The notes below the pieces were generated by a model that was not told where the DNA came from, ran no database searches, and worked only from the letters and a program-made list of their open reading frames with translations. The position numbers and the translations under genes are program-made. A DNA stretch of 64,000 nucleotides from Siphonodentalium dalli (lineage: Eukaryota; Mollusca; Scaphopoda; Gadilida; Siphonodentaliidae). The stretch is from assembly GCA_032622095.1 (NCBI GenBank), contig CP136064.1:172434310-172498309 (forward strand). The letters are read 5' to 3'. Below are positions 27,401 to 39,400 of this stretch, one piece after another (the first letter of the stretch is position 1; each line of letters begins with the position of its first letter).

Positions 27401-30400
27401 CCTGTCTCTTCATATCCTCCTCTTGTTTGGCAATGTTCAACAGAGGTTTGACCTGGAAACAATATCATCCAATATGAAATGAGTCTGGTCTGTCCATATG
27501 TAAACTGGCTTAGTAGAGTAGCAGCTAGCTGTAGCTTCAAGTACTATGGAAATCAATTTCAAAAACTCTAAATTGATGAGTAGGCCTATATGCATTCCCA
27601 AACTTGAGAAAAAGAGGAACTAAATAATGCAGCCTTTACATCTAAATGCATGGTACCGGTGATTCCGGTGCAAAAATAGTTGACATACTGTTGGTTGGAA
27701 ATGAGCCATAGTTAGCTACTCAGAATATATGTTTTGGACGTTTCGTAGAATAGTAACAAAACTGTTGTCTAAAGCGGTATACGCTGATTACAACTCAACG
27801 GGCGTTAGCACGCTGTTGTATTATAAGCTAGAATAATTCAATTAAAGGGTGTCACAATGACAGCCTATTGTGACGTAGTAGAGTGAGTGAGTTAATGAGA
27901 TCAGTAAACTGAGTCACTTTAGCAGCGTCTTCCAGACTGAACAGGTGTATTTCGCCAAATTTCCAGCACAGTTTTTGTGAAAACTGGGCATAACAATTAA
28001 TATAAGATTGAATGTATTTAAGATGACATGTCAAAACGTCATATAACATTTTCGAAAATTAAGATGTATAGCACTTGACGTACAATGCTTCCAGAGCGTT
28101 TTGCCCAAAGGGTTTTATCTCTGGTTTAACGCAGGTTGTTAAGTGTAGACTTTTGTTAGCCGGGAGCCGCTGGGTTATTTTTGTGTATGTTATATGTAAC
28201 ACTGTATCAGAGTTTAGATTGTTTATAACATAATGTGTATGCCACATGGAAGCATGTCTTTTTGCTTAATTTATTAATTTGGTTTAGTCGATAAACTCTG
28301 AATCGTTCCACGGCTTCCGGTTTGTGTATGACTGTACATATCTAAATACCAATAAAGACGCACGCTATCTGCTATATATGTTTTAGTTGTATCTAGTCTA
28401 GCGTAGACGAGGAGTTACCACCTGTATATGGATTTAACCCTTTGGCGGGTGAGTATGTCATATAGATGTGGATCAGTGGGTCAATATATATGCCCCAAGT
28501 ACTATGGAAATACATTTATAAAAACTCTAAGATGATGAGTATGTGCCCCAAAATTGATAAAAAGAGAGGAGCTATAAAATACAGCCTTTACATCTAAATG
28601 CATGGTACCTGTGATTCCGGTGCAAGAACAGTTGACATACTGTTTGTTGGAAATGGGCCAAAATTAGCTACTCAGAAGAGCAATTACCACCTTTATGTGG
28701 ATTTTGTGGTGGGTGAGTACATCAAATGTTAAACCATCGATTATTATAAGATGTCAGAACTTCGGTGAATATATTTTGCCAACAAACTGAGTAATATTAT
28801 AAGAAATAGATACTAACAACATTATTATCAACCACGAATCAATGTAATTAATAAAATTCATCAAGTCATAGATGTTTTATTCCCTCTGATGATAGTCACA
28901 GGTCTATTTCCCTTATCAATAAACTGAATGTAGTGAGACCCAATCCGACACCCTTTAAGCAAAATACTCCCTCTACCAACATAGGCCTGTGTCAGAGGGT
29001 ACAGGGGCTGGAACGTGGATCACTTCCTAAGGCAATTTATGGAATTCAGCTGAATAAAATGAAAACAATAATTACTGCTGTGCACTATCTTTAATGTTTA
29101 TATCAATGCAACATTCTTGCCCTAAATTCTAATAACAACGGGTATAAGGCCTGATTTGGAGAATTTATCACAAATAAGAAACACAGTTTTATAGCGTTGT
29201 TTCAGTTAAACCCTTGTTTTATCTATTGGCTCCCCACAGGTAAGTCACAGCGAAGGCGTCAACAATTTCTCCAACTGTAATGGTAGATTCAATGTCAAAA
29301 ACTGACGGCACCGTCGCTGGGCCTTTCTGCACGAGGTGACAATGTACTAGTATATTTTTAGCAGACATTGGTGGATTGTGGTATTTATTGAAACAACTGG
29401 CCAATGTTACTGGTGACATGTTTTTTGCTTTCATATGCTGGCATTTGTTAAAATAAAGTGAAGTATGCACGAATGATCAACTTACGTGACCATATGTCAG
29501 CCATGTTGGTGCTCAAACAACAACATACGGTTTGACAGTTACTCTAGTTTTCGGTCTAAATTAAAGCAACCGCTTACCTTCCAGTCGCATATCAGTCAGA
29601 GGACAATTTGAAGTAAAAAAAAAATAATATGGTGAGATGTCCTGGGAGGGGCGGACGGATTACTGTAAACATGGGATTATTTAATGTAGCCATAATAATG
29701 AAAGCTTCCGATAGATTGAACATTTTTACACAAGAGGAGAAGAGTTTCACATGGGTTTGTGTATACAAATTAACCAGGAAACAAGATAACATCAAAACAC
29801 AAAATAGTGCATGGAATCTATCAGCATTTTTCGAACTTAATGTATAGAATGATACAGACTTCTATTTGATATTTTGTGGGCTGACTAGAGGCAATTCTTA
29901 GCAATATTTGTTCAGTTTTTATATGGCTATCGCGGTGTCCAAAAAATGTGGGTAAAATGTCACTGGTGGCAGCAGTCATACCAATCATTAGTGAGAAATA
30001 AACCCTACATGGAGTATGCATCATAATGTTACCTGTGTGTACAGCCTCCACCATCCCCAGTTCTTCAGTTTCAGCCATTTTCTAATGTTTCTCTGCATTA
30101 TTTCCAAAGATGATCTGTGCAAATAAAGATCAATGTCAAAAGATCATTAATAATCAAAGAGCAATTAATTTAGATGATATAATACACGTACAGTAATGCC
30201 CGAAGTATATGACCCTTTAAGGCTTTAACCACAGCAGAATTATGGGAAATTTTTCAGGATTTAGTCGCAGATATGGCTTGTTGCCATTCATTGGAAAGCT
30301 CTCATAGAGAGCCTGATTTGGAGAATTTATCACAAATAAGAAACACAGTTTTATAGCGTTGTTTCAGTTAAACCCTTGTTTTATCTCCTGGCTCCCCACA

Positions 30401-33400
30401 GGTAAGTCACAGCGAAGGCGTCAACAATTTCTCCAACTGTAATGGTAGATTCAATGTCAAAAACTGACGGCACCTTTGCTGGACATTTCTGCACGAGGTG
30501 ACAATGTACTAGTATATTTTTAGCAGACATTGGTGGATTGTGGTATTTATTGAAACAACTGGCCAAGGTCATGCTGCATGTTACTAGTGACATGTTTTTT
30601 GCTCTCATAAGCAAATATGGCTTGTTGCCATTCATTGGAAAGCTCTCACAGAGAGCTTTCCGATGAATGGCAACAAGCCATATTTCCGACTAAATCCTGA
30701 AAAATTTCCCATAATTCTGCTGTGGTTTAGGAGTCGAATATTTAGGACATTACTGTAATACACTTTCAGAAACTTTTATTATTTATTTATAGCTGTTGAA
30801 AATTGATATCACAAAACAAGAATTTATGAGAAAATGAAAATGCGCTAAAAAGTTGATTTAGTTTGTCTCAAGGACAGAGGTATTCTGCCAGCATTACTTT
30901 TGTCTAAACTCTTAGTAGCTTTTGAGACGGCAATTTGACTCAGATTCATGTCAGCCAGACTCAGCCTACAATCAGTTTTTTGTGGTCAATTTCCACAATA
31001 CATACCGATGTTCTGTGTATTTATTTATTTACCCTTTCAACACAAGAATTGTTGAAAAAAAGTCACGTAACCCATACTGCAAAAATACTAGCGTAACTTG
31101 CATAAACACAAGTGTGTTTTGTTTACATTATCATTAAAATTATATAGAGTTCCTGTCCACCAACACTGGTGACAGTCAATGGATGATTGTATTCCAGACG
31201 GGTACCACAGTTGAATTAGAAGTATATATAAAGATATACAAACTACCCAGAAGGGATAAAATAACTAAAACAATGTTAATTTGAGACTTTAGACACTTTC
31301 CAGAACATGAGGCCTTAGCAATGGTGGGCTAACATCACCCTCTGGGGACCTCATTCTGCAAGTGTCAGATACACTAAATTCAGACTTACCTCTGGTCAAA
31401 GAGTTTTTTGAAGTCCTTCCTAATGTAGTAAGCTCTAATGTGAGCCTGCAGCATGGCAATAATGTTAGAGAGAGCATCGTCACGCTGTTCTTCAAGAGCT
31501 CCGAGCACTCCAGCCTTGAAGAAGACCTTGGTGTGTCCCAGTTTGTATTCATTGGTGTCCAAATTCAAGGCAATCAAGATTTTCTCTGAGGTAATTTTGC
31601 CTTCAACAAATCCTGTTGGGATAGCATTTGGAGCCAAGATGGAGTATCTAAAGAAGAATTTTTTTTTTTTTAAATTTAAATTCTTCAGATCTGTTTAAAT
31701 TTTGGAATAAGTTATTGTACGTAATATTGGAACCTTTTTCGTGCTCTCCAAAGAAGTTATGATATTTATTTAATAAGAAATAATATTAGGTACATGTTTA
31801 GTATGTAATATTATTAGCAGGTATATGAACAGTGTTTGTACAAAACAAATCATAATAATAAATAGAGGATATCTTCACTTTTTGGTTGAATATGGGAATT
31901 ATTTCTTGAGTGATGACCAAAAAAAATGAATTTCCATGAGTGGAATGATATAATTCCCAAATCGAACCAAAAAGTGTAGATGTTCTATTTATTATATACT
32001 CCGCTCAGTTGGCCCATGTCTCAACTCGAAAGAAGAGTAAAAATTGAAAATTGTATACCCAAGCTCAGCCATAGTAATGAGCTTGCGCATATAAAATAGT
32101 TCCATTTTTCAAACAGATTGGTTGAGGGATAAAGGAGCTAACATCATAGGTTGTTTAACAAAAACATTTAAATGATCAATTATTACAATTTTTCCAACCT
32201 GAACACTCAGGGACTTTTAGCACAGTCTTCATCTAGTACCAAATCACTTTTAATTTTAGCGTGCATGGATGCGAGTAATTATCGATAGACGGATAACAAT
32301 TTTTATCTGATGCAAAAACACTACTATTTGATGGCTTAGCATATAATAAACAGGAGTATCTGATTTAGAGCCTTGAACGTGCACCAATGGAGATTGGCTT
32401 AACACACCTATTGTTTGCTGATAATAATTAACATCAACAAAAACTAATATCTGAAATGTTGGGCAAAGCTAGTCCGATTCCTAAGTCCAACAACAGCTAT
32501 AACTCAGATTAAAATTCCTCGGACCAATCCCGTATTCACCAGTTGACCTGGGTTTTCTTGGGAATAAACTACGTACAAAGTTTTGAGTCAATCTAAAACC
32601 AATACTAAAGTTATCATCCGGAAACTAAAAATGTTGACGAATGGAAGGACAGACAAACTGATTACACAGTACGACCGTTTTTCAACAGGCATACAAAATA
32701 ATCACATAAAATACCATTGACATAGTTAAGATGACAAACCTTTGTTTGAACTCAGAGTAGATAACTCTGCTTGGGAATCCCTTTCGGCAGATACGGATAC
32801 CTTCCAGTACACCGTTACATTGGAGCTGATGCAGGACAAGAGCAGCATCAATAAGACCTGAAAACAGAAAGACATATTACTTTGTCAATTACAGAAGCTG
32901 GTTTCCTTAACCCTTACTTTACTAAATGCATTCTGCCACCAAGATATAATGGTATATATTGGAACAGTCTATTATTCATTTGGAGGAATGGGTGTTAAGG
33001 AAAAACGAGCAGACGACAGACTGACAAAAAAAGTGCAGAAGTATACATTGGAGGGACCTATGGCTGTTTGTTGAACGTATCATCTGAACTTTTCCTAAGG
33101 GAACTACTCGTCAATGAGTATTTAGTAAAGAAAAGGTTAATTGGGGTTTATCTTAGTTTCAGCTGCTAGGATGTATCATACAGCAACCACCAACCTCTGG
33201 AAGGCAATTGAAAAAGTGGCCGAGATACACAAAGCATAAAAAAAAAAATCTCCTTTTATGCAGATCATAACCCAATATTTATTGGTAATAATGAAACATG
33301 TAATTGCTGGATGGCTTAAGAGAGCCCAATAAGCCATGCACCCAACTGACAGCCACAGGGGAATCCTGCTAGATAAGGTATACACAATTTCAACTCTACT

Positions 33401-36400
33401 ACCGAGAAAACAAACAATTTTAACTCTTTCTTTACTAAATAATCATTTGTATTATACAAGAAGATCCCTTAGAAAATGTTCAGATAATGTTATAAAACGG
33501 CCATATGCATTTCCTCCAGTTAATATGAATCCTTCTGCAATTGTATTATATGTTCGTTTCTCTGTCCTCGGCTTATATTTCCTGAATATCCCTTCAGATG
33601 AATAGACAATTCCAATGTATATATTTATAACTGAATGGAAGAAAATGTTAACTAGCAACATTCAAATTTATTTATTTTACCAAGTTTTGAACATTGTGTA
33701 GGGTCACATAATGAGACATGACTCAGCATTTTATTCAATTTTGTATCTACAGGTAAAAATTTACAATGCATGTCCTTGTTATGGAAAAAATTTATCCGAG
33801 AAAAGAACCCATTAGCAGTGAAGAATGGAAATTTGTTCTAACTGGTACAGTAATGCCCTAATTAATCGACTCCTTAACCACAGCCGAATTATCAGTAATT
33901 TTTCAGGATTTAGTCGGAAATATGGCTTGTTGCCATTATTCTGCTGTGGCTAAGGAGTCAATTAATTAGGGCATTACTGTATTTTTAACCTCTTGGCTGC
34001 TATACGTCAGTATTGAGTACGGACCTAAAATGTCATGCTGTGTGCTATACGTCCGTACTGAGTACGGACCTACTTCCGCGCACTAGCAGGCGGCCGTCGT
34101 TCATGAAGGGAAATAAAATTAGTGTATCTCGAAGTTTCAATCAATGTATGGTGTTTCAGGATTGGTAATGATGGTAGCCTTTGCATGAAGTCATTTGTAT
34201 GGTTTTCGCGACATTCCCATTATATATTCCCACTGAAAAATGGGCAGAACGTCAATGTCCCCACACACGATGTTATGACATCATTCAGCAGTGAAGGGGT
34301 TAAAGGGGTATAAGGCTATCGCAGTGCGTAGATGTGAGAAATCATGAAAGTCTGTAAATCTATCATCAACAAGCTGAATAGCGTGGGAAAATAGATTGAT
34401 TTTGACAATGAATCTTCACTCCAATAACAATATTTTGCTTGTTAAAAGCATTTTTATGTAAACATTACTTTCATAGCGATTTGTTAACAAACAGTATTCA
34501 TCGCACAGGCAAATATTTACATGTTTTTTTCAGAATAAGCTTCAATGCTCTGCATGACCTTTTACTGCTACGTTTTGATAGAACTAATTGGACTTTGATT
34601 GGTAATATGGCTGTAACAGTATATTTACATACCCGGTTAAAAATGGTTTTGACCAGCAAAATCTTGTTTTTGGAGAATTATTAATAATTCTGACAATAAG
34701 ATATATATTTACATATAATTGTTGATGATAGTTTCTGTACAGACTTTTCTCACGTTCCCACAGCGAGGGCCGTGAGTCCCTTTTTTATTTGACAAATTCA
34801 AAAGCAAAACTCATACCTGGCTGTTTGAGCTCATTGGGGATGATACATCTGACAAAGTGAGGATGAGTCGTGTACAAGTTCTTCATCAGCTTGTTCAGTG
34901 ACTCCTGAATATATAAGAAAGAACACAAGTTAGATTTTGATAATGTAGAGCAGCCGACAAAAGTAAACAAAATAACTATAAATATCCGATATCTATAAAT
35001 TTGGTTATATTCTGTTAAAGTACCATATTTTTTTTCACCCACTGACCAACGCGCGAAGCGCGTTCAGTGGGTGTACTATAATCGTATTTTACGCTGGATT
35101 TTTATCATCGAAACAAATCAATTTCTTCCATCTAAAAGATAATTACGTGCTTAACCCTGCCGTTTTCGGAATATATAGGTATTCCACGCAGAAACACCGA
35201 GTCTCAGCTTAAATTTTTGAAAAATAACAGTTTTATCGACATAAATAGATTTGAATGGGACAATTCCATGTTAAAATTTATCATCGAAAAAAATTCAATT
35301 TCTTCCATCTAAAACATAATTACGCGATGGACTCTGTCATTTTAGGAACATATATGTATCCCACACACATGCACCAAGTCTCAGCCTAAAGGTTTGAAAA
35401 AAGACAGTTTTATCGACATAAATCGATGTTAATGGTAAATTCCATGTTAAATTTTATCATTGAACAAAATTCATTTCTTCCATCTAAAACATAATTACGT
35501 GCTGTACTCTGTCATTTTAGGAATATGTAGGTATCCCACCCACACACTCCAAGTCTCAGCTTAAAATTTTGAAAAATGACAGTTTTATCGATATAAATCG
35601 ATTTTAATGGCAAATGCGGTGTTAAATAAATTTTAGGGCCCTGCGAATGTTTTCTATGCTGTTCTATATTGGTCACTAGAGTCCATATTTGACCGGTTAC
35701 ACCTGATAATTATCCGACAGTACAGTCGCATTACTTTATAGGTCAACATTGGTCATTATCACCCGACAAATTTATTTCGGTCTATCGTATAAACCCCTAT
35801 TTTCTCCCGCGTAGCCTGAATAAATGTCAACATTGGTCTTTATCGCTCCACTAATTTGTATCGTTTCATCGGTATGAATTCCATATCCAATTATCAACAT
35901 ATAACCAACCCAACCTCTAATCCCGGTCCAATTTATTTATTTCTTTCATCGGTATAGTCACGTTACGTAATATTTTATCATGTGATACTTGCACTTATAT
36001 GTCTATGGTATTACTATAGTATACCGTATACGTATATCAATTGCTATTCCTTTCTATATAATCCTGGTGCCATCTATAGAGATAGATAATTTCAGACCCC
36101 CCCCCCCCCAATTTGATATCATTGCTGCTTTAGTACAGTCGCGATGCAACATCGCTCCACTAATTTATGTCAGTTCATCGGTACAAACCACTTTTTCTCC
36201 GATATAACCAACCCAACATCTTCTAGAAGTCCATAAATGACTATTCTGGCACTATATAGAGATGACTAAGATTCTGACACCCCCCCTATTTTAAAGCCTT
36301 GTTGCAACAGTAGAGTTGATCTCTGAGTTCAGATGCATAATGTGTCAACATTGGTCGTTATTGCTCTACAAATTTATATCGGTTCAACCCTTAGTTCCCT

Positions 36401-39400
36401 GTATCGCCCACCCCTCCCTCAATTTATTTTTTCAGTTGTATTATAGTCTCGTTACATACACATTTTATCTTTTGTAACTTTTGCTTCAACGCGTTGAGTT
36501 CCGCTGCAGACAATATAAAACTGGCGACATTTTGAAATGTAAGCAGGCTTCAAACTCATCTTATCCAAGAAAAACTCTGGTTACATAAGAAATTTGTGTA
36601 TAAGGTGTATGCACATTTGTCGCGTTAAAAACAAAAGGTCCCAAGTCAAGGTCCAAATCCCCAACACACTCATGTGAGGTTTAACTCCATCCTCATACAG
36701 TAATGTCCAAAGTAATTGACCATGCACTTAACCACAGCATAATTATTGGTAATTTGTCAGGATTTTAAATGCTGAAAAAATACCCATAAATCTGCTGTGG
36801 TTAAGTGGTCAATTACTTTGGGCATTACTGTAACCAATATAAGGATTTGAGGTGTAATGATAACTCAATCCTCATACAGTAATGTACAAAGTAATTGACC
36901 ACTTAACCACAGCATAATAATGGGTAATTTGTCAGGATTTTAAATGCTGAAAAAATACCCATAATTCTGCTGTGGTTAAGTGGTCAATTACTTTGGGCAT
37001 TACTGTAACCAATATAAGGATTTGAGGTGTAATGATAACTCAATCCTCGTACAGTAATGTCCAAAGTAATTGACCACTTAACCACAGCATAATTATTGGT
37101 AATTTTTCAGGATTTTAAATCCTGAAAAATTACCAATAATTCTGATGTGGTTAAGTGGTCAATTACTTTGGGCATTACTGTAACCAATATAAGGATGTGA
37201 GGTTTAATGAGAACTCCATCCACATAACTAATAAATATGTGTGAAAATTAAACCCAAAAAAATAAATTCCATGATGGCGTCCAATATGGACTGCCTAATT
37301 CTGCTCCAAAACATGTATATTGAATATATGGTTGTTTATTGGGGAAAACCGATTATTTCAATAATATTTTCATTAACTGGGATCCAAAACCCGACTTACG
37401 GGAGCGCGCTTCATGCGCGACTGTATCTTAAGCATATGTGCATATTTAATGAGCCAACAATTGGAATCCCAATAGAGAAGATTGGCACGTCGCCCTTGCG
37501 CATAGACATCATTGATGATCTCTATGAGAATCAAAATTGACATTTAATAGACAATTTCGATTAACCGCAATAACTTAAGGAATCTCTAATTGCGCTTAAG
37601 CCCAATGAGAATGCAATAAGACATTCCTTATTATGCTTAACCGCAATTACTTCCCATTCCACTTAAACACAATTAATATATCTCTCATTAGATCACCCTT
37701 CTGCAAATAGTAGAATAATCCTATATTTGTTCGACCCGTTGTGCCATGGAGAATGGAGATGGACTACACCATCTGTATTATAAGGAGTTTATGTACTATA
37801 TATAATATATTATTCTTTAATAAGAGATTCATTATTAGGCTTTATCAGCGAAATTTGAATATTCTTCATTGCGCTTACGCGCAATTAAATATTCCCTTAT
37901 TGCGCTTAAGCACAATAGAGATTCCCTTATTGAGCGTATAAGCGCAATAAGGAATATCCCTTATTGTGCTTAAGCACAATTAGCTCTTCTTGCTCTTAAT
38001 TAAAAAAAAAACAGTTATAATCGTATTGTAACTATTGGTTTGTCCTTTAAAGGTACTCAATCCGAAAAGAGGGTCCCCATCTCAACAGATTCCAACAACA
38101 ACAATCCGATCAGAGGGTCCTATATTACTATTTCTTTGGCTTTGGGGGTAAAAAATATTTGATTCGAGTCGAGGAAACCATCAAACAAAGCTCAGAGTTA
38201 TTAGATATTGATTTTTGAAATTTGTTAATTGCTCGAGATGAGTACTAATAACTGCCGTCAATTTGGTAACCTGCTCGAGATTTTACGCCAAAACTCTATT
38301 CAAACAGACAAGGATGGATAACTCTATAATCAGGGTACGCAATTTTGAATGTCTTCTGGGCCAGAAAGAATTACCGATAATGAAAAATAATAGATTTCTA
38401 AAATCGATATCTAACAAATCTGAGCTTTGATGGGTGACTTCCTCGACTCGAATCAAATATTTTTGACCCCCGAAGCCATTGAAATAGTAATTGAGATGAG
38501 TTTTATCGGATTGAGTACCTTTAATATTTCCATACATCATGCCCACATATATTATAAAAGAATAGTACTATTATTATGCTCGTAGTAGTTAATACCACCT
38601 TACCGTCAATATTCTAGCATGGTTAATTTCAAAATCACAACGTTAATTGTTTGTGTACTGTATAAAAATTATGTACATCAGTCACCAATTGAGAAACTTA
38701 AGCACAGTCTGGTTGAATATCTACCATATATGGTGGATTATTCTCACATCCAAGCTGTTGGTGTCATTCGTGTTATTTTGCATGCGAAGTGGTAGACCCC
38801 CCCCCAATAGCTTATCAATACCACTCAGGACAGTGGGTGTTTTTCCTCAATTAATTGAATTTCTTGTTATAACTTTATTTACATATTAACTTGCAAAGAG
38901 ACACAAAGCATATAGTCATGCATGCATATAGTATATTGACACACTATTCATATGACATATCAATCAGAAATATCAATCATAAATATAAAGAAGGTATGGG
39001 GGTGGGGGAGGCGTGCTCATTTATTTTCACGATAAATTTGTGTACATGTTATGTTACTAACAGTTAACTTATTGTGCGATTTCCATGCGTTGTCTGTAAT
39101 GACATAAAATAGAGTAAATAAATAAGTACAAATGTAAGTCAAAGTAATTTGTATTCTACATTATGTTCTTGTTGTATTCGAAAATCCAGCGGGAAACATT
39201 GGCTCATTCTGTATACTATATACTGTAATGCCCTAATTAATCGACTCCTTAACCACAGCAGAATTATGGGTAACTTTTCAGGATTTAGTCGGAAATATGG
39301 CTTGTTGCCATTCATCGGAAAGCTCTCTGAATGGAACAAACACAATTTAGTATCTGGTAGTAGTTTGAAAGTGTTTAATAGTATTTGCTTCCATGGGAGG

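Larger units (their letters stand above)
36682..37218. repeat. MITE-plus-flank tandem array (3 units, ~177 bp)
   Basis: The three MITEs above share the intervening sequence CAATATAAGGATTTGAGGTG then TAATGATAACTCAATCCTC, so the repeat unit is element plus ~42 bp of former flank. Points to local tandem amplification, not three independent insertions. Confidence 0.88.

Noticed and set aside
27728-28495. Solo LTR between direct repeats 27537 and 28496
   Set aside because: The flanking repeats are ~190 bp, too long for target duplications, and TG..CA ends could not be placed; left as an unexplained segment.
36682-37218. CRISPR-like regular spacing of palindromic repeats
   Set aside because: Units include both repeat and spacer unchanged, the repeats are TIR hairpins with TA flanks, and the context is a eukaryotic intron.
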